Source of the DNA: JAFGGG01 sp964634205 | GTDB taxonomy: Bacteria; Spirochaetota; Spirochaetia; SZUA-6; RPPD01 | NCBI GenBank assembly: GCA_964634205.1 | Contig: CAZWKE010000001.1 | Coordinates: 124,001 to 188,000 of the forward strand | Length of the DNA stretch: 64,000 nt | Direction: 5' to 3' | Part shown: piece after piece, positions 1 through 8,552 of the stretch | How the letters are laid out: each line of letters starts with the position of its first letter | How positions within the stretch are numbered: position 1 is the first letter of the stretch | Translations under genes and position numbers: made by a program | The notes under the pieces: generated by a model | The model's input: the letters and a program-made list of their open reading frames with translations, nothing else | Told to the model about the DNA's origin: nothing | Database searches by the model: none

Positions 1-129
1 TTCGTCCGGGAAAAGATAGATTCCATAATTATAATAGTCCAGTTGCAGACAATTATTTATTGTTTCAAGTAAAAACGGCGTGTATAAATCCTTGAAAACA
101 ATAGCGATACTGATTGATGGAGTTTTCAT
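1..129 (-). CDS. Glycosyltransferase family 2, N-terminal fragment (cut by window edge)
   Basis: Only the first 43 codons lie in the window, starting at the ATG complementary to 127-129. The peptide begins MKTPSISIAIVFKDLYTPFL and continues through a TINNCLQLDYYNY stretch to FPDE. This is the first beta-strand and helix typical of GT2 (GT-A fold) enzymes, which bind a nucleotide-sugar and usually have a DxD motif further on (not visible here). It is the last visible gene of the minus-strand surface-glycan operon, 21 bases after the stop of the membrane-protein gene. Substrate cannot be inferred. Confidence 0.6.
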   Translation of the reverse strand, partial: MKTPSISIAIVFKDLYTPFLLETINNCLQLDYYNYGIYLFPDE

Positions 130-150
130 AAACTACAGTGAACCTCCCGT

Positions 151-783
151 TTATTCCGTATGGAAAAATTTATCCAGCCATTTGTCGAACGGCAAAATAT
201 AAACAATTACAATCAAGACAATATGTAAGGATATAAAGACCAGTAATCCCGGAAATGTCGGGGTAAAACCGAATAAGACTTTAATATGTGGAATTGTAAC
301 ATCCCATGTCGCATAATTTATGCCGTTAACGATATACCACATCGCATCCAAGAAACCGGAAAAAAACAGGATGATACCGCTTAATCCTGTTTTCAAACAC
401 TTCCCGCTGCTTCCCCCGCCCATGCGATAGGCAAAACAGATAGAGTATAGAAAAACGGGAAATAAAAAAATATTCAGGTATTTATAAAACTCATCCAATT
501 GATGGAAAATAGCGGAATAACTTAAGCGGGGGTCTATATAGCTGAAATAAAAAACTATGGGCGCAAACAGCAACAGATATGAAAGTTTAAATTTATTTGG
601 AAAAAGACTTATTCCGAAAAGAATGACGATAAAAATAAAAATATGAATCAGAAACTGAAATAAGTGTACTCCTTCACGATCATAGGAAAACGTCAAAAAA
701 GACAGGGCTATCCCGATAATTCCTATAAAGAAACAAAGCAGCCACAGATATTTCTTGAGTAGAAACGAAAATGAGTTTTTCAT
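151..783 (-). CDS. Polytopic membrane protein, unknown function
   Basis: The 210-residue protein is very hydrophobic, with about six predicted membrane helices (near residues 11-32, 41-62, 67-83, 101-118, 132-152 and 176-197) and short charged loops. I do not recognise a family. A conspicuous cytoplasmic or external loop holds MGGGSSGK, which is not a P-loop in this setting. The gene sits between glycosyltransferase genes in the glycan operon, so a role in membrane handling of a glycolipid or polysaccharide intermediate is possible, but this is inference from position only. Start: the ATG at 781-783 follows a poly-A/G-rich stretch (AAAAAAAGGAAAA on the coding strand) that can act as ribosome binding site. 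Confidence 0.75.
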   Translation of the reverse strand: MKNSFSFLLKKYLWLLCFFIGIIGIALSFLTFSYDREGVHLFQFLIHIFIFIVILFGISLFPNKFKLSYLLLFAPIVFYFSYIDPRLSYSAIFHQLDEFYKYLNIFLFPVFLYSICFAYRMGGGSSGKCLKTGLSGIILFFSGFLDAMWYIVNGINYATWDVTIPHIKVLFGFTPTFPGLLVFISLHIVLIVIVYILPFDKWLDKFFHTE

Positions 784-811
784 ATGATTTTCCTTTTTTT
801 TAAAAGGGCTT

Positions 812-2314
812 TTATTTACAACCGTGTCGGCACTCTACGTTCAATATAGTATGCCGGCTGAAAATTGTATGCCTGGAATGTAATGTGTATCGTAAAGAAT
901 TCAATCCATATTGATCAGGATCAATTGCGTTTTTCTTTACCTGCATTTTAAATATCTTTTCATTTATTGCCGCCGCTGATTTCAGTTTGTAATCATGGCT
1001 GTTAAAAAGCTTTCTCCTCACCACGCCTTCATTGATATGCGGGAGGCAGGTAAACCTTCCAAGGCGCCTGAAAGGGGCCGAGTGGATTTTGATTTTAGTT
1101 TCGCGCAGTTTACCGACGGAGCAGTCATGGAGTTCGCCGTGGTTATGATGCGGCCCATTATCCGGCACCAGATTGTCATGAACGGCACTAAAATCATATT
1201 GGAACACGATGTTGTTTTTTTGAACAGATCCGCCGATACCGTGCAGTTTGTTATGAATATCGGTTTCACTCAGAACGGTATCCCACATACAAACCTCGGC
1301 TATCTCTCCCCGGAAGGGCCGCGCCGCTTTCATTGTATTGAGGAGCGGGTTGTTGCCGATTATTATTTTTTTATCAGCAATTTGATATAAAAAGGCCTTT
1401 GCAAACAGTTGGGTAACGTCTTTGCCCTGATTCGGTACGTTTGTGCCGTTTAAAAACAGATTGATACGACGGTTCTTCCTGTCTACAACCAGGAAAAGCA
1501 TGGCCCATTCATTTTTCGGCCAACTGCTGTATAAAACATCGAATCCCCGGATCTTTTTAAATGGTTTGGCGACAAATGACTCATATTTATTGTAGGAGAT
1601 GATGTTCTTTGAGCCGGTAAACCACAAAGGAACCTCAAAAAAACCGAATCCTTCGCCCAGTAAATAGTCGTTATTCTCATCCGCCTCCGGTTTTATGAAT
1701 AAAAACAGTGAATAACCGTTTATATCCGTTTTTTTTATGCTTCTGTTTCGGGGGACCGAGATATATGATCGTCCTGTGTTGAAACGGACGATATTCCTGT
1801 TACCCTTTTTAAATGTTAGGTAGCGCACGTCGGTAAGTCCTTTTCTCTCCGTTCTGAAATACAGATCGTCGTCCTCATAACCCCAACCCCAATAGCCGTT
1901 ATAATAGCCGTTGACCGCATGAAACTGTTCTTTCGAAAACAATACACAACCGCCGAAATATTCCCGATAAGAAAGTTTGTACCCTTCATCGCTTCTTAAG
2001 GCGCAGAGATGAACAGGGTGTGTGCCGGGGAAACTATAATCGCAACTGTCGTCCTCAGGCAGCATGTCTATGTCATGAAAGGCAAAATAATCAAAGCCCT
2101 CCTTGCATGCCTCCCTGAACGCGATATTTTTTATCATTCCGCGATTAAACTGTTTGTTGTCTGCCTGATGACAAATAAATATCTTGTGATCTATCCCTTT
2201 TTTGGTAAGGAAATCACTCAGGTAAGGAACGAAAATATCCAAATGTTTTTTTCTGTCCCGGTATGGAACACAAACCGCCAGTCTTTTATTCATATTTATC
2301 AATACATCAATCAA
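812..2314 (-). CDS. Galactosyltransferase-like (GT7 C-terminal type) enzyme fused to a LamG/concanavalin-like domain
   Basis: Residues about 10-190 match the bacterial/animal beta-1,4-galactosyltransferase fold: a VPYRDR motif near residue 16-21, a metal-binding DIDMLP (81-86, equivalent to the DVD motif) and the acceptor-side GWGYEDDD (143-150). Residues about 195-360 look like a LamG/concanavalin-type lectin domain, ending in the typical FRGEIAEVCMWDTVLSE strand-loop. The last 140 residues have no recognised domain. A galactosyltransferase carrying its own lectin-like module suggests processive or surface-anchored action on a glycan, but that is inference. The start overlaps the preceding gene by 8 bases; a second ATG 7 codons in (2291-2293) is an alternative, and neither has a clear Shine-Dalgarno sequence. 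No signal peptide is seen. Confidence 0.78.
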   Translation of the reverse strand: MIDVLINMNKRLAVCVPYRDRKKHLDIFVPYLSDFLTKKGIDHKIFICHQADNKQFNRGMIKNIAFREACKEGFDYFAFHDIDMLPEDDSCDYSFPGTHPVHLCALRSDEGYKLSYREYFGGCVLFSKEQFHAVNGYYNGYWGWGYEDDDLYFRTERKGLTDVRYLTFKKGNRNIVRFNTGRSYISVPRNRSIKKTDINGYSLFLFIKPEADENNDYLLGEGFGFFEVPLWFTGSKNIISYNKYESFVAKPFKKIRGFDVLYSSWPKNEWAMLFLVVDRKNRRINLFLNGTNVPNQGKDVTQLFAKAFLYQIADKKIIIGNNPLLNTMKAARPFRGEIAEVCMWDTVLSETDIHNKLHGIGGSVQKNNIVFQYDFSAVHDNLVPDNGPHHNHGELHDCSVGKLRETKIKIHSAPFRRLGRFTCLPHINEGVVRRKLFNSHDYKLKSAAAINEKIFKMQVKKNAIDPDQYGLNSLRYTLHSRHTIFSRHTILNVECRHGCK

Positions 2315-3527
2315 TCAAACCAATGTCCGTACGGATTGATTGATAGTTGTCCAAATATTGTTTTATTATAGCGTTCCATGAATAGTCGTGTTTGGCCCGC
2401 CGGTATGCGGCCTCTGCCAGTTGTATTCTCGCCGGCCTGTTCTTCAGTACATACACGATCTTCTCCGCCAGTTCCCGGGGATCGGTCGCATTGTACAGCA
2501 GGCACTCTTTTCCCCCTTTAATTATCTCCTCGACACCGTCGAACCTGGAAGAAATTATCGGTACCCGGCAGATCATTGGTTCCAAAATCGAATAGGGAAA
2601 ATATTCCAATAAACTGGGCGTGACCCAAATATCGGCTGCACTAAGCATGCTGTTTCTCTTCGGCAGATCAAGCCAACCGAAAGAAACAACGTGTTTTCCC
2701 AATGGTTTTATAGCCCTGTCGATTCCGGCTACATACTCACCCACCTTGTTTTCCCAGCTCCTGGGCTTTCTCCCCCCGATTATAAACCGGACATTATCTA
2801 TCTTTTGCGTAACATGCGGAACTGCTTGTAACAGATACTCGATTCCTTTTCCGAAACTCCATCTAGTTAAACAGGCAACAATAAAATTGTTCTTTTTAAG
2901 CTTGCCGATCTTTTTATCAAGGTGAATATTGGTTGTTTGAAACTCTTTTTCATTAATTCCATTTGGAATAACCGCCGGCCGATGTTTTTCGAATATTCCC
3001 TTGTAATGCTGTTGCAATTTTTTACAGGAGCTCATATGCAGGACATGAATCATATCGGAATTGCGTAAAATCTGTTTTTCAACGGGCAGCATATCGGTAT
3101 AAATCCGGCGTATTTCCTTTTCATACGCCAAAATGGAGTGGCAGCTGAAAACGATTTTACTTCTATGGTAATTCTCTTTAATATACCGGATAATCTCCCA
3201 TACTTCGTTGGTTATCGTAAAAAAATGGACTACATCATATCCGGTACGGGAAAGAATTCGGGGATATATTTTATTAAGCGGTCCATGGTATAGGCGTGGT
3301 TTGCCTTTACCGTTGAGTCTGAAAAATTGTCCCCGCCACCTTTTAAAACGGCATGATATAAAAAGAATATGGATCTCCGCTTCATGTTTTATCCCGTCGG
3401 TTACGGCGTTTACTACTCTGCCGATGCCGCCTTTAATATCCTTTCCGAATTCATAGGTAACATAAAGTATTCTTAAGGAACGCGGATTATCCCGGTGTGT
3501 GTTGCGTATTTTTAAAACCCTCGACAT
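2307..3527 (-). CDS. Glycosyltransferase family 4 (copy 1)
   Basis: A GT-B fold enzyme transferring sugar from a nucleotide-sugar to a glycan or lipid acceptor. The N-terminal Rossmann half starts RILYVTYEFGKDIKGGIGRV, with the glycine-rich loop. The C-terminal half carries RWSFGKGIEYLL and the nucleotide-sugar E-x7-E motif LEYFPYSILEP followed by VPIISSRFDGVEEI, all GT4 hallmarks. It is clearly paralogous to the gene at 5460-6773, sharing most of these motifs. An upstream ATG would extend it to 3578 and deep into the neighbouring gene, so I chose the ATG at 3525-3527: it gives an N-terminus matching the paralogue in length, with a 41-base overlap with the upstream gene. Confidence 0.85.
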   Translation of the reverse strand: MSRVLKIRNTHRDNPRSLRILYVTYEFGKDIKGGIGRVVNAVTDGIKHEAEIHILFISCRFKRWRGQFFRLNGKGKPRLYHGPLNKIYPRILSRTGYDVVHFFTITNEVWEIIRYIKENYHRSKIVFSCHSILAYEKEIRRIYTDMLPVEKQILRNSDMIHVLHMSSCKKLQQHYKGIFEKHRPAVIPNGINEKEFQTTNIHLDKKIGKLKKNNFIVACLTRWSFGKGIEYLLQAVPHVTQKIDNVRFIIGGRKPRSWENKVGEYVAGIDRAIKPLGKHVVSFGWLDLPKRNSMLSAADIWVTPSLLEYFPYSILEPMICRVPIISSRFDGVEEIIKGGKECLLYNATDPRELAEKIVYVLKNRPARIQLAEAAYRRAKHDYSWNAIIKQYLDNYQSIRTDIGLID

Positions 3528-5466
3528 AATTTTTATACCGGCGTGAAAGCCGTAATAAACCATTATCCACAAAATCATTCACACTGTTATATTTTTTTGA
3601 TCTGGTTGAGTAAAATTGAGTATCATTCTTTTCATTAAAAACCTTGTTATAGGTTTCGAACTCTTTTGCCGCGTAATAATCATAATGATGAGACGCGGTG
3701 TTCATTATTCTTTTCTTTGCCGATGATATAAATTTATAATGCCGCAGCAAACAAGTAACGTCCGCTATGTGTGCCTTGTCGCAATAATGCGGATTCACCA
3801 CCGGTTCTATCTTATGATCGATGAACATCAAGGGATGTTTTGTCAGCAAAAATATGCTGTTTGGGGTTTTAAAGTGTTTTCCCCTTATGCCGCCGTAGCA
3901 GTACTGCATATTCTCATCTGCAAGCGTATTAAAATAACAGAACGATTTCGAAAAGGTAAAATAGCCGGCTTTTTTAATCGACTCCGTATTATCATAGTAG
4001 CAATATTTTTCTACTATATCCTCCGTAGCAGGTGTGCCGGTGCGCGACCCGTCCCCGCGGAACATATCAAGCATACAGGCGATGACCGCGGTATATTTAT
4101 GTAGGGAAAGGTAATGGAGGAATTGGTTCATGGATATGACATCGGAACAGGGATACTCGAACAATTCATCTATATCCACGCACAAACACCACCTGCCTTT
4201 GCAGTGTTCTTCTATAACGGTTCTGCGGATATCACTTTCATAATAGGCAAAATCCAGGTCCGTTTCATACAAGAGGACATCATCATGCGCTTTCAGGAGT
4301 CGCGTCGTTTCGTCGGAGGACCCGTTGTCGATGAAAATGAATGTTTTACAGCCAATATCTCTATAATGTCGCAGAAAGGGAGTAATATAATCTTCTCCGT
4401 TTTTTACCAGGCATACGACACAGAACTCATCCGTTCGCGGATTAATTTTGTTTAATCCCGCGGTATGTCTGATTTCCCGGTAAAAAATCGTCCCGGAGTC
4501 CTTCGGTTCGGCGGTATTCCCTGCACGGGTAAATCGTGTGTCTTTTGTTGCCCGGAAAAGATTGTCGAGAAATCTTTTCCGCATGTTCCCGATATTATAA
4601 TATTCGACTTTGGCGGATGCGTAATTTTTAAGAAATTCGATGAACCCCTGCTTGTTTTTCAGCGCGGCGTACATCCTCAAATATCCCGACAACCCTGAGA
4701 CATCATTTACGCTGTACGGAAAGCACCGGCGCATGATCTCACAATCTATATGCCCCAATACCAGGCATTCCAATGCTGCGGCGTATAAGATCTCGTAACC
4801 GAAATCATGACCGGGATACGGAATTACAATAACCCTGCTGCCGGCCAAATCTGCGGCCGATTTTATTTCACTGCCGTTATTTGATGAATGACCGAATGGG
4901 TCAAGTACCGGATTTGAAATGATCTGAATTTGCAAACCGAGTAATGCGGCAATCAGCCGGGATAAAAAACCGATTCTCTGTTCGGACCGACAGAGTATGG
5001 TAAGCTTGGACCTGTTAATTCCGTTACGCATTGCCTTTATTTTCCGAATATCAGCCGGATGGGGTATGGTAAATACCGGCTTACGGCATATTTCTTCCAG
5101 TTTTCGCGCGGTCGGGTATTGGACCGCCGCCGCCATATCTGATTGAGCCAATGCCCGTGCCAGTAGCCCTGTTGCGGGGAATTCCTGTGCCCAGTACTCC
5201 ACGGGAATATCAACATGAACCACAAGTTTGGTTCTGGAATGATATCCGATAATGCTTCGCACCATGTCGGTCAATACCAAGGTTTTCCTTGTCAGATGAA
5301 TATGTACAATATCAATCTTCCCGTTCCGGAGTACCGGTAAGACCTGGCCCGGTTTAAGTATTTTACCCTGAAATGCTTTCAGCCATTGATAAAAACCGAC
5401 GACCGAATTCTTATTTTGTTCATACTGACCTTCCCCGCCTGGAGTGAGTATGCAATAATTCAACAC
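3487..5466 (-). CDS. Two-domain glycosyltransferase: GT4-like half plus GT2 (PF13704-type) half
   Basis: The 659-residue protein joins two transferase-like modules. Residues about 1-300 resemble a GT4/GT-B protein (VHIHLTRKT, a VVHVDIP strand, FTIPHPAD), but I see no complete E-x7-E motif, so this half may be divergent or inactive. Residues about 345-600 are a GT2-like GT-A domain: FCVVCLVKNGEDYI, IFIDNGSSDET and the metal-binding CVDIDELFEYP (DxD). The closest pattern I know is the Glyco_tranf_2_4/GT92-like group. It lies between the two paralogous GT4 genes, overlapping both (7 bases with the upstream gene), so the three were probably co-inherited and co-translated. Acceptor and donor are unknown. 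Confidence 0.8.
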   Translation of the reverse strand: MLNYCILTPGGEGQYEQNKNSVVGFYQWLKAFQGKILKPGQVLPVLRNGKIDIVHIHLTRKTLVLTDMVRSIIGYHSRTKLVVHVDIPVEYWAQEFPATGLLARALAQSDMAAAVQYPTARKLEEICRKPVFTIPHPADIRKIKAMRNGINRSKLTILCRSEQRIGFLSRLIAALLGLQIQIISNPVLDPFGHSSNNGSEIKSAADLAGSRVIVIPYPGHDFGYEILYAAALECLVLGHIDCEIMRRCFPYSVNDVSGLSGYLRMYAALKNKQGFIEFLKNYASAKVEYYNIGNMRKRFLDNLFRATKDTRFTRAGNTAEPKDSGTIFYREIRHTAGLNKINPRTDEFCVVCLVKNGEDYITPFLRHYRDIGCKTFIFIDNGSSDETTRLLKAHDDVLLYETDLDFAYYESDIRRTVIEEHCKGRWCLCVDIDELFEYPCSDVISMNQFLHYLSLHKYTAVIACMLDMFRGDGSRTGTPATEDIVEKYCYYDNTESIKKAGYFTFSKSFCYFNTLADENMQYCYGGIRGKHFKTPNSIFLLTKHPLMFIDHKIEPVVNPHYCDKAHIADVTCLLRHYKFISSAKKRIMNTASHHYDYYAAKEFETYNKVFNEKNDTQFYSTRSKKYNSVNDFVDNGLLRLSRRYKNYVEGFKNTQHTPG

Positions 5467-6773
5467 TCTATTTTCCTTGAGAGATACATCTCATAATACA
5501 AATTCAAAATTACCGAAGGGGAGTATTTTTGTTTTATTTTTTTATACGCATTTGTTGCCAGTTGTCTGCGGGCATTTCTTTTGGCTATTAAATACAATAT
5601 CTTTGCGCTTAACTCCTCTATATTCTCCGTGTCATAACAGAGACACTCGGTATTTTCGTCAAGAATTTCCGTAACACTGTCGATCCTTGACGATATTACG
5701 GGGAGTTTGCGGATGACAGGTTCTAAAATAGAATAGGGGAAGTATTCCAATTGACTCGGCATTACCCAGATATCGGCGAGAGTCATGGTGGCATTTCTCT
5801 CCTTGTCATTCAGCCAACCGAGTGGAATGACGTAATCTTTCAGGCGTTTGATTTTTTTGTCGATGGTTTTTACGTAATTACGGACCGCATTTTCCCAACT
5901 GTATGATTTCCGTCCGGCGATAATGAATCTGATATTTTGCGTATGCTCTACAACCTTGCAGGCGGCATCAAGTAAAAACTCCAATCCCTTGCCGTAACTC
6001 CAGCGTGATATACACAGTACAATACTGTTGGCTCTTGCGTCGGCTTTTTTAGATAATCTTTCCATAAACTTTATGGATAGTTCTTGATGCTCTTTTTCGT
6101 CGACGGCGTTCGGGATGATTGAATACCCGGTTTTTTTAATAATCTCAGGGTAGCATTTTATAAAATAAGCAACCGAACTGCTGTTCAAAAAATGAATATG
6201 ATCGGAATTTGAGAGAATAGTCTGTTCATATTTCATCATTTCACTGTTATTCTTACGGACCTTCTGCTCATGTTTTAAAATTGAATGGCAGCTGTATATT
6301 ATTTTTACCGCCGGTAAACAATGTTTTATCATACCGACACAGGCGGCAATCTCTTCTCCTGTGTGCATTACATGCACAATATTTACGCCTGATCTCTTTA
6401 AAAAAGCAATCAGCGGATGAAAAAAGAACATTCTATAAATATTTTTCAGCGCGGGTTTAAAACCGCGCGCAGCACTGCCGCGGTGTCTTGCCGATATACT
6501 CAATAAAAACACGGTTAACCATTTTTTCGGAAATATCCTTAAGTGGTTTTTTGATGCTTGTTTAAATAGCCTAAAAAAGGGTATTTTATTAAAAAAAGAG
6601 TATTTTATCAGTAAAACAAAAAAATCCAGACCGGAGCTGTAATTGTAGGCCGTAACAATATTGATTATCCTTCCGATTCCACCGTATATTCTTTTCCCGT
6701 ATTCATGGGTAATATAAAGAATTCTGCTTTCATTGCCGTGCTGCTTGTGTGCCGTGTTTGTTTGCGATTCCAT
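5460..6773 (-). CDS. Glycosyltransferase family 4 (copy 2)
   Basis: A GT-B glycosyltransferase of 437 residues. It has the N-terminal SRILYITHEYGKRIYGGIGR loop, the mid-protein CISRWSYGKGLEFLL strand and the donor-binding E-x7-E motif LEYFPYSILEP followed by LPVISSRIDSVTEIL. It is a paralogue of the gene at 2307-3527, probably by tandem duplication within the operon. Its start codon overlaps the last base of the ABC ATPase gene at 6773, implying translational coupling to the exporter. No signal peptide is visible, although the segment around residues 40-120 is basic and hydrophobic and could be membrane-associated. Substrate specificity cannot be read from the sequence. Confidence 0.87.
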   Translation of the reverse strand: MESQTNTAHKQHGNESRILYITHEYGKRIYGGIGRIINIVTAYNYSSGLDFFVLLIKYSFFNKIPFFRLFKQASKNHLRIFPKKWLTVFLLSISARHRGSAARGFKPALKNIYRMFFFHPLIAFLKRSGVNIVHVMHTGEEIAACVGMIKHCLPAVKIIYSCHSILKHEQKVRKNNSEMMKYEQTILSNSDHIHFLNSSSVAYFIKCYPEIIKKTGYSIIPNAVDEKEHQELSIKFMERLSKKADARANSIVLCISRWSYGKGLEFLLDAACKVVEHTQNIRFIIAGRKSYSWENAVRNYVKTIDKKIKRLKDYVIPLGWLNDKERNATMTLADIWVMPSQLEYFPYSILEPVIRKLPVISSRIDSVTEILDENTECLCYDTENIEELSAKILYLIAKRNARRQLATNAYKKIKQKYSPSVILNLYYEMYLSRKIEC

Positions 6774-7753
6774 TATGTTGATATGATTTTTCTTATAATG
6801 GTCTCGATATCCTCTGTTTGAATACTAATATCCTGTACAGGAAGCTCTATTAACAGGGCCGAGATTTTTTTTTGAAAATTATTATTTTTTGCGTCGATTT
6901 TAATTTTGCCCGAGAATGGATTTATCATTTCCAGCTTGTAAGTATTCGCCTCCGCGGCGGGAACCGGTTTGGAAAATCTTAATTCAACTGTTTTTTCATA
7001 AGTGGAATGCACTTTCAGGTTTTCCAAGGAATCGTTATAGATTATTTCCCCATGATTCACAATGGTAACCATATCACAGAGATTCTTAATCTCGTTTAAA
7101 TCATGCGTGGTAACAATAAACGTCACACCACGCTCTTTATTTACTCTTTTTATGAACTGCCGCACGTTGTCCTTGGATATAATGTCTAAGCCGATAGTGG
7201 GTTCGTCCAGAAACACAAGTTCCGGCTCATGTAAAAGCGTACAGACAAATTCACATTTCATCCTTTCTCCCAATGACAGATTGCGAACCGGTTTTTGAAT
7301 AATATCCCGAATATTAAAAATGGATACCATATACGAAAGATTTTCTTTATATTGTAAATTCGGTATTTTATAGATTATCTTATGCATGGCGAATGTATCC
7401 AAAGCCGGAAGTTCCCAGGTCAATTGTGTTTTTTGACCGAACAATACCCCTATCCGTTTTACATACTCCTCCCGTTCCTTCCAAGGCACATAGTCAAGGA
7501 CCTTCACGGTTCCTTTTGTCGGATATAATACGCCGGACAGTATTTTTATAATGGTCGATTTGCCCGCGCCGTTAGGACCGATTAATGCCCGAATTTCATT
7601 TTTATTTACTTCTAAGTTTATGTCGTCGATAGCCGTAATGTATTTGAATTTCCTATGAAATACGCCGGCCAGAGAGGCAAGCAGGCCTTCGTTCTCCCTG
7701 ACATGCACCTTGAAGGTTTTTCGCAGCCCCTGAACGGAAATAATCGGATTCAT
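6773..7753 (-). CDS. ABC transporter ATP-binding protein (COG4586-like)
   Basis: The ATPase of 326 residues energises an ABC-2 type exporter. Visible motifs: Walker A GPNGAGKST, Q-loop region LFGQKTQLTW, signature LSLGERMKCE, Walker B LVFLDEPTIGLD and H-loop VTTHDLNEI. The N-terminal extension (residues 1-40) and the roughly 80-residue C-terminal tail after the ATPase core fit the COG4586 type that pairs with PF06182 permeases. It lies 3 bases after one permease gene, which follows the other by 4 bases, so the three form one exporter. The cargo is unknown. Its position at the head of a glycosyltransferase operon suggests a glycan or glycolipid, unlike the usual Wzm/Wzt arrangement. Confidence 0.9.
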   Translation of the reverse strand: MNPIISVQGLRKTFKVHVRENEGLLASLAGVFHRKFKYITAIDDINLEVNKNEIRALIGPNGAGKSTIIKILSGVLYPTKGTVKVLDYVPWKEREEYVKRIGVLFGQKTQLTWELPALDTFAMHKIIYKIPNLQYKENLSYMVSIFNIRDIIQKPVRNLSLGERMKCEFVCTLLHEPELVFLDEPTIGLDIISKDNVRQFIKRVNKERGVTFIVTTHDLNEIKNLCDMVTIVNHGEIIYNDSLENLKVHSTYEKTVELRFSKPVPAAEANTYKLEMINPFSGKIKIDAKNNNFQKKISALLIELPVQDISIQTEDIETIIRKIIST

Positions 7754-7756
7754 ACC

Positions 7757-8548
7757 TTACCCCCCCGCACTTGTATATTTTTTTATCCGCAGGTTCCATA
7801 AAACCAGCGAGAGGAACAGCAGCAGAATACTTATCAGCATCGCGTACAGCATATATATGTCCAACCTATGCAAAAGAATCTGCACAGGAAAATAAATCCA
7901 GACGGCGACCGGAATTATTATCAGGTAAAAAAACTTGAAAACGCCCCCGAAAATCTCGGCGGGATAAAAACTAAAAGAAACCAGTTTGTCGAAGATGTCT
8001 TTCAGTCTCATCATGTTGACGATTGCGAGGCACAATGTACAATACAATATCAGCAACGATATGTAAAAAAGCAGACCGATTACCAGAAAACAGAAAAAAA
8101 GCAGGATCTGCCACCACTGTACGACTATCCCCAGATTGAGAATTGAATAGACCAGCGCTATTGCCCCGGCCAGTATGGTTCCAAAGGAACGATAATTGAA
8201 TCCTTTTGTCAGAATCATGATGATGGCGGGATACGGCAATACCAATAATCTGTCGAATGAACCTGTTTTCACCTTATCCTGAATCGAATATTTTATTTCA
8301 CCGAAAGCGGTTTCCGTAATACCCGACCAAAACAGCAGCATGGCCGAGAACAAAAGAATTTGCGCGAATGACCAATCCGGGTACCCGCTGGTTCTTGTAT
8401 ATATCAGGAACTGTACCAGGGGTATGGTACAGGAAAAAGTAAATGTGGAAAAAACTCCCAAAATGAAATCAGCCCTGAATTCCATGGCTCGTGCCAGTTT
8501 TATTTTTGAGTTCATAAAAAAAAGCTTTAGATAATCCCCGAAACGCAA
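7757..8548 (-). CDS. ABC-2 family permease (PF06182-like), subunit 2
   Basis: A 263-residue integral membrane protein with about six membrane helices and a charged C-terminus (NLRIKKYTSAGG). The N-terminal cytoplasmic helix containing AMEFRADFILG followed by a hydrophobic FSTFTFSCTIPLVQFL segment matches the ABC2_membrane_6 (formerly DUF990) family. Such permeases occur as heterodimers encoded in tandem, as here with the gene at 8553-9356; the two end in similar motifs (KKYTSAGG and KKFTAVGC). It forms the membrane channel for the ATPase encoded at 6773-7753. Confidence 0.85.
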   Translation of the reverse strand: MRFGDYLKLFFMNSKIKLARAMEFRADFILGVFSTFTFSCTIPLVQFLIYTRTSGYPDWSFAQILLFSAMLLFWSGITETAFGEIKYSIQDKVKTGSFDRLLVLPYPAIIMILTKGFNYRSFGTILAGAIALVYSILNLGIVVQWWQILLFFCFLVIGLLFYISLLILYCTLCLAIVNMMRLKDIFDKLVSFSFYPAEIFGGVFKFFYLIIIPVAVWIYFPVQILLHRLDIYMLYAMLISILLLFLSLVLWNLRIKKYTSAGG

Positions 8549-8552
8549 CGCT

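Noticed and set aside
995..1390. 131-codon plus-strand frame inside the galactosyltransferase-LamG gene
   Set aside because: Antisense to the LamG and C-terminal part of a long frame with family motifs; no ribosome binding site or domain.
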